A stretch of DNA of 9,196 bases from JAAYCI01 sp031551695. Its GTDB lineage: Bacteria; Bacillota; Clostridia; Oscillospirales; Ruminococcaceae. Location of the stretch: NCBI GenBank assembly GCA_031551695.1, contig JAVBNG010000061.1, positions 1 to 9,196 of the forward strand, read 5' to 3'. The position numbers were made by a program, and so were the translations under genes. Below are positions 1-6,594 of the stretch, piece after piece; position 1 is the first letter of the stretch, and each line of letters opens with the position of its first letter. The notes below the pieces were generated by a model. The model was not told the origin of the DNA. It did not search any database and saw only the letters and a list, made by a program, of their open reading frames with translations.

Positions 1-680
1 TGCTGGTGGCGCCCACGGTGCACGGCAACCTGATTGTTGGGCCGAACAACCACTATGTGGAGGACCCGGCCAACGTGTACAACACCCGCGAGGGCCTCGC
101 CTTTGTGGCGAATTTAGCCAAAAAAAGCATTCCGGGCGTGGATTTGCGCCAGAACATCCGCAATTTTGCGGGCGTGCGCGCCGCCACCGATGTGAACGAT
201 TTTATCATTGCCGAGGCCGCGCCGGGGTTCATCGATTTGGCGGGCATCAAGTCGCCCGGGCTTTCCGCCGCGCCGGCCGTTGCGCTGGAGGCGCTGCGGC
301 TGCTGGAAGCGGACGGGCTGCCCCTGCCCCTGAAAAAAGAATACACCGACACCCGCCGGCGGGTGCGTTTTGCGCACGCTTCGCCGCAGGAAAAGGCGGC
401 GCTTGTGCGTGAAAACCCGGCCTTTGGCCGGGTGGTGTGCCGGTGCGAAACCGTGACCGAGGGCGAGATATTGGCGGCGCTGAATTCGCCCCTGCCGCCG
501 AACAGCATCGACGCGGTGAAGCGACGGTGCTCGCCCGGAATGGGCCGCTGCCAGGGCGGGTTTTGCGCGCCGCGTGTGCTGGAGATTTTATCGCGGGAGC
601 TGGGCGTGCCACAGGAGGAGATCACCCTGGACAAAACCGGGGCCTACCTTTTGACGGGCCGCACAAAAGGGGGCTGCTGA
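1..680 (+). CDS. glpA: GlpA-like FAD-dependent glycerol-3-phosphate dehydrogenase, C-terminal part (5' end outside window)
   Basis: Probable role: FAD-dependent oxidation of sn-glycerol 3-phosphate to dihydroxyacetone phosphate. The frame is open to the left edge (first whole codon at base 3), so this is the last 225 residues of a longer protein. Seen: PTVHGN and GIKSPGLSAAPA, both typical of the DAO-fold flavoprotein domain of the GlpA family, then a C-terminal BFD-like [2Fe-2S] domain. Counting from the GTG at base 6, that domain has Cys145-x-Cys147, 34 residues, then Cys182-x4-Cys187, within VVCRCETVTEGEI and GMGRCQGGFC. The DAO plus BFD fusion distinguishes GlpA-type enzymes from the aerobic GlpD type. 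The stop overlaps the start of the next flavoprotein by one base (TGATG), so the two are translationally coupled. Because the N-terminal FAD-binding motif is off-window, another DAO-family dehydrogenase (for example for a 2-hydroxyacid) cannot be excluded. The company of glpK favours glycerol 3-phosphate. Confidence 0.85.
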   Translation, partial: LVAPTVHGNLIVGPNNHYVEDPANVYNTREGLAFVANLAKKSIPGVDLRQNIRNFAGVRAATDVNDFIIAEAAPGFIDLAGIKSPGLSAAPAVALEALRLLEADGLPLPLKKEYTDTRRRVRFAHASPQEKAALVRENPAFGRVVCRCETVTEGEILAALNSPLPPNSIDAVKRRCSPGMGRCQGGFCAPRVLEILSRELGVPQEEITLDKTGAYLLTGRTKGGC

Positions 681-2014
681 TGGCGGATTTTGCATATGAG
701 CTCATCGTCATCGGCGGCGGGCCCGCAGGCCTTGCGGCGGCAGTGGCCGCGCGGCAAGGCGGCCTCTCTCGCATTCTGGTTTTGGAGCGCGACACCGAGC
801 TTGGCGGCATTTTGAACCAGTGCATCCACAACGGCTTTGGCCTGCACCGCTTTGGCGAAGAGCTGACCGGCCCGGAGTACGCCGCGCGCTATGTGCAGAT
901 GCTGGACGGCACGGGCATTGAAACACAGCTGGACACCATGGTGCTGGCGGTGGAGCCGGGGGGGGGCTGCCCGGAGATCCACGCCGTGAGCCGCACCGCT
1001 GGGTACCGCGTGTTCGCGGCGAAGGCCGTGGTGCTGGCCATGGGCTGCCGCGAACGCACACGCGGCGCCATTTCCATCCCGGGCAGCAGGCCATCCGGCG
1101 TGTTTACCGCGGGCACGGCCCAGCGCTTTGTGAACATGGAGGGCTTTATGCCCGGGCGCCGCGTGGTGATTTTGGGTAGCGGCGACATCGGGCTCATCAT
1201 GGCGCGGCGCATGGTGCTGGAAGGGGCCGAGGTGCTGGCCTGTGTGGAATTGCTGCCATTTTCCGGCGGCCTGACGCGCAATATTGTGCAGTGCCTTAAC
1301 GATTACAACATTCCGCTGCTGCTTTCCCACACGGTGACGGACATCCGCGGCGGCGAACGCCTGACCGGCGTCACCGTGGCCGCCGTAGACGAAAACCGGC
1401 AGCCCGTCCCCGGCACCGAGGTGGACTACGACTGTGACACGCTGCTGCTGTCCGTGGGGCTCATTCCGGAAAACGAGCTGAGCCGCGCGGCAGGCATCGC
1501 CATAGACCCGCGCACCGGCGGCGCCGCGGTGTTCGAGAACAACGAAACGTCCATGCCGGGGGTGTTCAGCTGCGGCAACGTGCTGCATGTGCACGATTTG
1601 GTGGACTTTGTGAGCGCCGAAAGCGAGCGCGCGGGCAAGGCGGCGGCGGCTTATGTTATGGGCAGTTATGCCAACAGCGGCAATGCCGGCGCGGATGGCA
1701 GGCACGCCACCGGCCCACGCAGCCAGGTAGCGGAAAGCGGCGGGCCTGTTTTCACTCTGGCCGCCGGGGAGGGTGTTTCCTACTGTGTGCCGCAGAAAAT
1801 ACGGCCAAGGCAGGCGGGCAAAGCCGTGGAGGTTTTTTTGCGGGCGAAGCGCGTGTTTGGCAAAAGCCGCCTTGTGGTGACAAGCGACGGCGTGAAAATC
1901 GCGTCCTACGCGCGGGAGCGCATGGCCCCGGGCGAAATGGAGCGCATTGTGTTGCCCGCCGCCATTTTGGCAAAGGCGACGGGCGCGCTTACCGTTGCGG
2001 CGGAGGACGTGTGA
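680..2014 (+). CDS. NAD(P)/FAD-dependent oxidoreductase, electron-transfer partner of the GlpA-like protein
   Basis: A 444-residue pyridine-nucleotide-disulfide-oxidoreductase-fold flavoprotein. Seen: an N-terminal FAD dinucleotide-binding motif VIGGGPAGLAAAVAA (residues 10-24), a second Rossmann motif VVILGSGDIGLIMARR (162-177) expected to bind NAD(P), and the late FAD motif GVFSCGNVLHVHDLVD (294-309). There is no CxxC redox disulfide after the first Rossmann motif, so this is not a thioredoxin-reductase or lipoamide-dehydrogenase type. The open frame extends upstream to 437, but the ATG at 680 is preferred: it places the FAD motif at the N-terminus, has AGGGGG at 668-673, and overlaps the preceding stop. 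Family knowledge: such proteins sit between a GlpA-like dehydrogenase and a DUF1667 protein in many anaerobic Firmicutes. Inferred job: passing electrons from the GlpA-like FAD/[2Fe-2S] subunit to NAD(P)+ or another acceptor in a soluble or membrane-associated complex. Confidence 0.88.
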   Translation: MADFAYELIVIGGGPAGLAAAVAARQGGLSRILVLERDTELGGILNQCIHNGFGLHRFGEELTGPEYAARYVQMLDGTGIETQLDTMVLAVEPGGGCPEIHAVSRTAGYRVFAAKAVVLAMGCRERTRGAISIPGSRPSGVFTAGTAQRFVNMEGFMPGRRVVILGSGDIGLIMARRMVLEGAEVLACVELLPFSGGLTRNIVQCLNDYNIPLLLSHTVTDIRGGERLTGVTVAAVDENRQPVPGTEVDYDCDTLLLSVGLIPENELSRAAGIAIDPRTGGAAVFENNETSMPGVFSCGNVLHVHDLVDFVSAESERAGKAAAAYVMGSYANSGNAGADGRHATGPRSQVAESGGPVFTLAAGEGVSYCVPQKIRPRQAGKAVEVFLRAKRVFGKSRLVVTSDGVKIASYARERMAPGEMERIVLPAAILAKATGALTVAAEDV

Positions 2015-2072
2015 TGGGCGCTGGGGCGGCTTTGCCGCCGGCACGGATAAAACTAATTCGCGGGAGGCCGAT

Positions 2073-2423
2073 ATGCAAGTGATTTGCACCCTGTGCCCCA
2101 AGGGATGCCACCTGACGGTGGACGAGGGCGAAGGCAACAAAGTGAGCGGCCAGGGTTGCCCGCTTGGCGAAGATTATGGACGGGCCGAGCTTTTACACCC
2201 GGCGCGCACCATTACGTCTACAGTGTGCGTGAAAGGGGCGGCCCTGCCGCGCTGCCCCGTGAAAACGGCGCGGCCCATTCCAAAGGGCATGATTTTTGAC
2301 GCGATGAAGCTGCTGGACGGCGTGGTTCTTGAGGCGCCCGTGCAGGCGGGCCAAACCGTTGTGGCGGATATTTTGGGCACGGGCATTGGTTTTGTAACGA
2401 CACGGGGGCTAAGTGCAAATTAA
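2073..2423 (+). CDS. DUF1667 family small cysteine-rich protein
   Basis: A 116-residue protein starting MQVICTLCPKGCHL. Four cysteines (5, 8, 12 and 29) in a CxxCxxxC...C arrangement at the N-terminus look like ligands for an iron-sulfur cluster or zinc. Two further cysteines (52, 61) lie in the middle. The C-terminal half contains PIPKGMIFDAMKLLDGV and a VxAGQTVVADILGTG stretch, both characteristic of DUF1667. The ATG at 2073 is preferred over upstream in-frame codons because the cysteine motif begins right there and GGGAGG lies at 2062-2067. It follows the NAD(P)/FAD oxidoreductase by 58 bp, a gap holding a small GC hairpin (2025-2039, GGCGGC-TTT-GCCGCC) without a T-tract. The family has no firmly established biochemical function known to me. 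Its constant company with the two flavoproteins suggests a third, iron-sulfur-bearing subunit of the glycerol-3-phosphate-oxidising complex. Confidence 0.88.
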   Translation: MQVICTLCPKGCHLTVDEGEGNKVSGQGCPLGEDYGRAELLHPARTITSTVCVKGAALPRCPVKTARPIPKGMIFDAMKLLDGVVLEAPVQAGQTVVADILGTGIGFVTTRGLSAN

Positions 2424-2444
2424 CGGGCAGGTTGGTGACACGAA

Positions 2445-2453
2445 TGTTATAAA
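2445..2453 (+). promoter_or_regulatory. Extended -10 promoter for the glpK leader
   Basis: TGTTATAAA reads as TG-n-TATAAA, a close match to the extended -10 element of sigma-A promoters. No good -35 hexamer lies 16-18 bp upstream, as is usual for extended -10 promoters. Transcription would start about 6-8 bp after the hexamer, around 2459-2461, which is where the first strand of the long-range helix of the leader begins (2460). This gives glpK its own promoter in addition to any read-through from the three genes upstream, since no terminator is visible after 2423. Confidence 0.5.
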
Positions 2454-2459
2454 TACCGT

Positions 2460-2640
2460 CGGTCGGAATGGGAACGCAGAAAGGCATCCGAGGGCTTGCG
2501 GGCGGTGCATCTCCGGTGAGCGTCAGCCGCAAGCTGATGGCGAACAACGTCCCTTTGTTGTCCGCCAATCAGCGCGGAAGGTAGCTCTCCTGAGATGTGC
2601 CGACCGCGGGCCCCTTGCACACAGCCAGGAGGGAAACATC
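2460..2640 (+). promoter_or_regulatory. Structured 5' leader of glpK, riboswitch-like, class unknown
   Basis: The 217-bp gap before glpK holds a dense set of helices. P1 pairs 2460-2466 with 2600-2606 (CGGTCGG with CCGACCG, 7 bp) and closes the domain. A second helix pairs 2494-2501 with 2527-2534 (GCTTGCGG with CCGCAAGC, 8 bp), with a small CTC/GAG hairpin inside it at 2511-2520. A third, long hairpin spans 2533-2573: GCTGAT with ATCAGC, GGCG with CGCC and ACAAC with GTTGT, broken only by one mismatch and one bulge. CTC-TCCT-GAG at 2585-2594 could form a last small hairpin. Alternative pairings exist: TCAGC 2523-2527 competes for 2533-2537, CATCTC 2508-2513 can pair with GAGATG 2592-2597, and 2585-2591 can pair with the glpK ribosome binding site. 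No poly-T terminator is seen, so control, if any, would be translational. I do not recognise it as a known riboswitch. All pairing was read by eye. Confidence 0.5.
2627..2633 (+). promoter_or_regulatory. glpK ribosome binding site, able to be masked by the leader
   Basis: AGGAGGG lies 7 nt before the glpK ATG and is a near-perfect Shine-Dalgarno sequence. It can pair with CTCTCCT at 2585-2591 over seven positions (one G-U). The resulting stem would be extended by TGTGC (2596-2600) with GCACA (2617-2621). That alternative hairpin would hide the site and take up part of the 3' strand of the leader's closing helix. Confidence 0.7.
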
Positions 2641-4128
2641 ATGGGAAAATACATTCTGTCATTGGATCAGGGCACCACGTCTTCGCGGGCCATTTTGTTC
2701 GACGCCGGGCAAAACATTGTGGCATTGGCGCAAGCGGAACTGAAAAACAGCTTCCCCCACGAGGGCTGGGTGGAGCAGGACCCCATGGAAATTTACTCCA
2801 CCCAGCGGGCCGTGCTGTCGGAAGCGGTGGCCATGAGCGGTGTGAACCCGGAGGACATCGCCTGCATCGGCATCACAAACCAACGCGAAACCACCATCGT
2901 GTGGGACAAAAACACCGGCCGCCCCGTTTACAACGCCATTGTGTGGCAGTGCCGCCGCACGGCCCCCATGGTGGACGCCCTGGTGGAAAAAGGCCTTGCG
3001 CCGCATATTAAGGAAACAACCGGCCTTGTGCCGGACGCCTATTTTTCCGGCACCAAAATCAGCTGGATTTTGGACAACGTGCCCGGCAGCCGGGAAAAGG
3101 CCGCAAAGGGGGATTTGCTGTTTGGCACGGTGGACACGTGGCTGGCCTGGAAGCTGACCGGCGGCGCCGCCCATGTGACCGACTACACCAACGCCTCCCG
3201 CACCATGATCTACGATATCCGCAAGCTGCAGTGGGACGACGTGATGCTGAAAGAGCTGGGCATCCCGAAGGAGATGCTGCCGAAAGTGGTGGATTCCAGC
3301 GGCGTTGTGGGGCACGCGTCCATCGAGGGTGTAAAAGTGCCTGTGGCAAGCCTTGTGGGCGACCAACAGGCCGCCCTGTTCGGCCAGTGCTGCTTTGCCT
3401 CGGGCGACACCAAAAACACCTCCGGCACCGGTTGCTTTTTGCTGCAAAACACCGGGGACACAATTTGCGAAAGCAAAAACGGCCTGCTTTCCACCATTGC
3501 CATTGGCCTTGGCGGGCGGGTACAGTATGCCCTTGAAGGCAGCATTTTTGTGGGCGGGGCCGTTATCCAGTGGCTGCGGGACGAAATGCGCCTCATCAAC
3601 GAAAGCGTGGACGTGGAATACTACGCCCAAAAGGTGCCGGACACCGGCGGCGTGTACATGGTGCCCGCCTTCACCGGCCTTGGCGCGCCCCACTGGGACA
3701 TGTACGCCCGGGGCGCCATTTTGGGCATCACCCGCGGCACAAAGCGCGAGCACATCATCCGCGCCGCCGAAGAGGCCATCGCCTACCAAAGCGCGGACCT
3801 TTTGGCCGCCGTGGAGGCCGACACCGGCACGCCCCTTACCGAGCTGAAGGTGGACGGCGGCGCCACGCGGGACCGCTTTTTGCTGCAATTCCAGGCGGAT
3901 ATTTTGAACATCCCCGTGCGCCGCCCCATGATCCACGAAACCACGGCCCTTGGGGCGGGCTACCTTGCCGGCATCGCCACCGGCGTGTGGAGCGGTACGG
4001 AAGAGCTGAAAGCCCTGTGGAAGTGCGATTTGGTGATGGAGCCGAAAATGGACGGTGAAACCCGCCAAAAACTGCTGAAGGGCTGGCACCGCGCCGTGGA
4101 GCGCAGCAAGGGCTTTGCGGCGGAGTGA
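2641..4128 (+). CDS. glpK: Glycerol kinase
   Basis: ATP-dependent phosphorylation of glycerol to sn-glycerol 3-phosphate in the cytoplasm. The product feeds the GlpA-like enzyme encoded upstream. At 495 residues it is full family length. FGGY/ASKHA hallmarks in order: LSLDQGTTSSRAILFD (7-21), NQRETTIVWDKNTG (80-93), NAIVWQCRRT (98-107), TVDTWLAWKLTGG (163-175), GDQQAALFGQ (240-249), NTSGTGCFLLQNTG (259-272), GAVIQWLRDE (306-315), PAFTGLGAPHWD (342-353), LKVDGGATRDRFLLQFQAD (402-420) and LGAGYLAGIATGVW (437-450). The ATG at 2641 has an ideal ribosome binding site at 2627-2633. The in-frame open stretch back to 2413 is leader RNA, not protein. In many Gram-positive GlpKs, HPr phosphorylates a histidine in a YHF(F/Y)G loop shortly before GDQQ. 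Here the aligned stretch is ASIEGVKVP with Ser227 at that position, so PTS activation through that site looks absent. Likely controlled through the structured leader. Confidence 0.97.
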   Translation: MGKYILSLDQGTTSSRAILFDAGQNIVALAQAELKNSFPHEGWVEQDPMEIYSTQRAVLSEAVAMSGVNPEDIACIGITNQRETTIVWDKNTGRPVYNAIVWQCRRTAPMVDALVEKGLAPHIKETTGLVPDAYFSGTKISWILDNVPGSREKAAKGDLLFGTVDTWLAWKLTGGAAHVTDYTNASRTMIYDIRKLQWDDVMLKELGIPKEMLPKVVDSSGVVGHASIEGVKVPVASLVGDQQAALFGQCCFASGDTKNTSGTGCFLLQNTGDTICESKNGLLSTIAIGLGGRVQYALEGSIFVGGAVIQWLRDEMRLINESVDVEYYAQKVPDTGGVYMVPAFTGLGAPHWDMYARGAILGITRGTKREHIIRAAEEAIAYQSADLLAAVEADTGTPLTELKVDGGATRDRFLLQFQADILNIPVRRPMIHETTALGAGYLAGIATGVWSGTEELKALWKCDLVMEPKMDGETRQKLLKGWHRAVERSKGFAAE

Positions 4129-4192
4129 TGTTTTCGGCGGGTGGCCGCAAACGGTGTAAGTATGGATTTGGGCGCGGATGTTCCAATGAGAA

Positions 4193-4230
4193 AACCGGCA
4201 GCCCGCGTCGGCAAGTGCGGGCTGCCGGTT
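4193..4230. repeat. 14-bp perfect inverted repeat downstream of glpK
   Basis: AACCGGCAGCCCGC at 4193-4206 pairs perfectly with 4217-4230 across a 10-nt loop. It is not followed by a T-tract on either strand, only ATTCGG on the + side. It may be a 3'-end-stabilising or transcript-processing hairpin for glpK mRNA, or a degenerate partner of the terminator just after it. Both hairpins begin with AAAACCGG (4191-4198 and 4243-4250). Confidence 0.65.
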
Positions 4231-4242
4231 ATTCGGCACTTT

Positions 4243-4279
4243 AAAACCGGGAAAGGCGATGTGCCTTTCCCGGTTTTTT
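4243..4279. terminator. Bidirectional Rho-independent terminator between convergent operons
   Basis: A 15-bp perfect stem, AAAACCGGGAAAGGC at 4243-4257 with 4263-4277, and a 5-nt loop. On the + strand it runs into six T (4274-4279) and would end the glpK transcript. On the - strand it lies six bases beyond the DUF2304 stop codon, and its 3' arm ends in TTTT, so it should also end the leftward glycan operon. Confidence 0.88.
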
Positions 4280-4282
4280 GGC

Positions 4283-4666
4283 CTATTCTTTTGTGGGAAC
4301 GGCGGCCTCTTCCGGCGGCGTGGGCATGCCGGGGCCGTTTTCCGCCTCGCAAATGGCGATGTGCTGGGCAAGGTCCGCCACCTGGCGGTCCAGCTTTGAA
4401 AGCCGCATGGTGGTGGTGAACAGCTTTGTGAACAGCACGAATATCACCAGCACAAACACCATGTTTGCCGGAGACTCGAACCCCAGCAGGCGGGACGGCT
4501 TTGTGATGAGGTCCGGAAAAATGGCAATGATCAAAATGATCACCGAAAAAAGGCCCCAGGAAATGGCATAGCCGATTTGCAGGCGGCTTTTGCGAATCTG
4601 GTACAGAAAAAATATCAGCGCCACCAACGCACCGGCTACCAAAAACAATCTCAGTTCTATCGTCAT
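4283..4666 (-). CDS. DUF2304 family small membrane protein
   Basis: A 127-residue protein with three predicted membrane segments (about 5-23, 34-51 and 66-84), followed by an amphipathic, coiled-coil-like stretch (86-108: RLSKLDRQVADLAQHIAI) and a Pro/Glu-rich hydrophilic tail. The pattern, including LGFESPANMVFVLVIFVLF and the downstream SKLDRQVADL, is that of DUF2304. Known: DUF2304 proteins are commonly encoded beside DPM1-like GT2 glycosyltransferases, as here. Inference: a membrane anchor or partner that places the soluble GT2 enzyme at the membrane for polyprenyl-phosphate substrates. The ATG at 4666 has GAGGGA at 4673-4678 (complement) with 6-nt spacing. The frame is open to 4726, but that part overlaps the GT2 gene and lacks such a site. 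It is the last gene of the leftward operon, 26 bp after the GT2 stop and just before the shared terminator. Confidence 0.88.
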   Translation of the reverse strand: MTIELRLFLVAGALVALIFFLYQIRKSRLQIGYAISWGLFSVIILIIAIFPDLITKPSRLLGFESPANMVFVLVIFVLFTKLFTTTMRLSKLDRQVADLAQHIAICEAENGPGMPTPPEEAAVPTKE

Positions 4667-4692
4667 TTTTCTTCCCTCTGTTTTCCGGTTTT

Positions 4693-5391
4693 TTACGCCT
4701 GGGGCAGGTCCCCGCCGCGGAACCACTGCACCAGCATGATGGAAATGCCCATGGTGAGCATGTATTTTGCCGAGCGCAACGACGTGAAATAGCTCTCCCC
4801 CGCCGTGCGCTCGTTCATTTTCACCTCGATCTCAGCCGCCTTCGCCCCTTTGCGCATCAAATAGGCAATGGTGTCCGGCTCCGGCGAATGGTTGATCTCC
4901 TTCGCAAACTCGCGGATGATGCGGCGGTTGTACATGCGGAAGCCGCTGGTGGGGTCCGTCAGCTTGTTGCCGGTGGTGATGCGCACGGCAAGCGCAATGA
5001 GGCGGCTGCCCAGCATGCGTGGGGTCATGGGCTTTTTCTCGGTTATAAAGCGGCTGCCGCTCACAATATCATAACCCTCCTGCATTTTCTCCGCCATGGC
5101 TGGGATATACTCCGGGCGGTGCTGGCCGTCCGCGTCCAGCTGAACGGCGGCGTCATAGCCGTGCAGGTAGGCGTATTTCATGCCCGCGCCCATGGCGCCG
5201 TCAAGGCCCAGGTTCACCGGCATGTCCAAAAGGGGGTATCTCATGGCGCGGCAAATGGCGGCCGTTTGGTCCTTGCTGCCGTCGTTTACCACAATAAAGT
5301 CGGTGTCCGGGCAGGCCGCCTGCAAGCAGTCCACCGTTTGCACGATGCTTTCGCTTTCATTGTATGCCGGAATGATCACCAGTAATTTCAT
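4693..5391 (-). CDS. DPM1-like family 2 glycosyltransferase
   Basis: A 232-residue inverting GT-A enzyme, probably making a polyprenyl-phosphate monosaccharide from a nucleotide sugar at the cytoplasmic face. Seen: VIIPAYNES (5-13), nucleotide-binding VVNDGSKD (34-41), the metal-binding DADGQH (86-91), GSRF (112-115), DPTSGFRMYNR (146-156) and the late NERTAGESY (193-201), all standard for the DPM1/GT2 group. There are no clear transmembrane helices, only a mildly hydrophobic C-terminus (about 209-221), so membrane contact may come from the DUF2304 protein encoded next. Its ATG overlaps the stop of the GT4 gene in an ATGA arrangement. The ribosome binding site GAGGAG (5397-5402, complement) lies within the GT4 coding region, which indicates coupled translation. 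The sugar and acceptor cannot be read from sequence. Confidence 0.92.
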   Translation of the reverse strand: MKLLVIIPAYNESESIVQTVDCLQAACPDTDFIVVNDGSKDQTAAICRAMRYPLLDMPVNLGLDGAMGAGMKYAYLHGYDAAVQLDADGQHRPEYIPAMAEKMQEGYDIVSGSRFITEKKPMTPRMLGSRLIALAVRITTGNKLTDPTSGFRMYNRRIIREFAKEINHSPEPDTIAYLMRKGAKAAEIEVKMNERTAGESYFTSLRSAKYMLTMGISIMLVQWFRGGDLPQA

Positions 5392-6587
5392 GATTTCTCC
5401 TCAAAGGCGCCTTTCGCGCCTTTTGTGCCGCAAAGCGGCGCTTGCGCTTGTTGCAGCGCGGCAACCGTGGCCAGCGCGGTTTTCTCCCAGGTAAATTCTT
5501 CGCCCACACGCACACGCGCCGCGCCGGCCGCCGCGCGGCGTTTTTCCGGGCGCGCCGCAGCGTCCTCAAGCGCCCGGCGCAAGGCTTCCTCCGTGTTGTC
5601 CTGTAAAATCACGCCGTACTCCTCCGACGTGATGAACTCCGCCGAGCCGCCGGCAGTGGTGGTGATGCAAAAGCACCCTGCCGCCGCCGCCTCCAGCACG
5701 GACGTGGGAAAGCCCTCGGGGTATTCCGTGGGCAATACAAAAATATCGCTTTGGGAAAGCAGCGCGGCCACATCGGGAAATGCCAGCCTGCCAAGCACCG
5801 CCGCACAGCTGTCTTGTTCCGATGCAAATTCGGCAAAAAGCGGGCCTTCCCCGGCAATGAACAAAAAGAATTTGCCGCCGTTTTTGTTCGCCGCCTTTAC
5901 CGCAGCCGCCAGCTTGCGCACGCCCTTTTCTTCCACCAGGCGGCCCACATAGGCCACCGCCACGGCGCTTTGCGGCACGGCGCACCGCCGCCGGAAATCC
6001 ACCCTTGGCGCGGTGGCAAGCCGGGCAATCTCTTCTGCGTCCACAGCGTTGTACAGAACGCCCTTTGCCCGGATTCCAAAATGGGACAGCCAACCGCAGC
6101 ACGCTTTGGACACGCCGTAAAACCCGGCGCAGCGGCGCTTCAGCAGCGCGGTAAGCGCGTGTTCATACACATGCCCCACCGCGTCTGCCACGGCGTTTCC
6201 CACGGAAAAATGGCCGGTGCTGTGGTCCAGCAAAAGGCAGGGCACGCCCTGCCGCGCGCCGAACCGCGCGCCCACAAGGCTGTGGGTGTAAAGCCGCGTG
6301 TTCACCAGCACGCCGTCCGGCTTTTCCGCCGCCACGGCTTTTAAAAGTTCCCGGCGTCGGCGGCCGGGCTTATCCACCGGCATGCGCCCGCGAAGCAGGT
6401 TCCAGCAGGGCAGCCGGTACACCGGAATGCCGTCCAGCACTTCCGTTTCCGGCATGCCGCTGGTGTTCGACGCCACGATGATGGCCCTGTGCCCCTGGCG
6501 CACCAGTTCCCGCGCAAGGTTGTAGGAATAGCGCTCCACGCCGCCCGCAACCGGGAAAAACTGCGCCGTGAAAATGCAGATGGTCAA
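5388..6587 (-). CDS. Family 4 glycosyltransferase
   Basis: A 399-residue retaining GT-B enzyme. The N-terminal acceptor domain begins TAQFFPVAGGVERYSYNLAR (7-26), with the glycine loop and VER typical of GT4. The C-terminal nucleotide-sugar domain contains VAYVGRLVEEKG (211-222), LFIAGEGP (242-249), DIFVLPTEYPEGFPTSVLEA (281-300) with the E-x7-E pair (Glu291, Glu299), and GGSAEFI (313-319). Start choice: the open frame runs on to 6875, but that extension lies inside the upstream membrane-protein gene and reads as noise. The TTG at 6587 sits 7 nt after an AGGAGG at 6595-6600 and directly precedes the conserved first beta strand, so TTG is the likely initiator. The gene starts 17 bp after the DUF2142-type stop and overlaps the GT2 gene by 4 bp. 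Role inferred: adding a hexose to a cell-surface glycan precursor in the cytoplasm. Substrate unknown. Confidence 0.92.
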   Translation of the reverse strand: MTICIFTAQFFPVAGGVERYSYNLARELVRQGHRAIIVASNTSGMPETEVLDGIPVYRLPCWNLLRGRMPVDKPGRRRRELLKAVAAEKPDGVLVNTRLYTHSLVGARFGARQGVPCLLLDHSTGHFSVGNAVADAVGHVYEHALTALLKRRCAGFYGVSKACCGWLSHFGIRAKGVLYNAVDAEEIARLATAPRVDFRRRCAVPQSAVAVAYVGRLVEEKGVRKLAAAVKAANKNGGKFFLFIAGEGPLFAEFASEQDSCAAVLGRLAFPDVAALLSQSDIFVLPTEYPEGFPTSVLEAAAAGCFCITTTAGGSAEFITSEEYGVILQDNTEEALRRALEDAAARPEKRRAAAGAARVRVGEEFTWEKTALATVAALQQAQAPLCGTKGAKGAFEEKS

Positions 6588-6594
6588 AGCTTTC

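Noticed and set aside
644..2140. 498-residue open frame antisense to the NAD(P)/FAD oxidoreductase
   Set aside because: His/Ala/Arg-rich composition typical of a shadow frame. The + strand protein here has clear FAD and NAD motifs.
2500..2606. Cobalamin-riboswitch look-alike (GGTGCATCTCCGG, CCGCAAGCTG, GGAAGG)
   Set aside because: Fragments resemble the core, but the CAGGAGACC-type B12 box and the GCCACTG segment are absent, and the order and spacing do not fit.
2413..2640. In-frame N-terminal extension of GlpK by 76 residues
   Set aside because: GlpK homologues begin right at the ATG at 2641, which has an ideal ribosome binding site. The extension has no family resemblance and coincides with RNA structure.
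2659..4371. 570-residue open frame antisense to glpK
   Set aside because: It mirrors a GC-rich gene. The translation is low-complexity with no recognisable motif, and it runs through the terminator hairpins.
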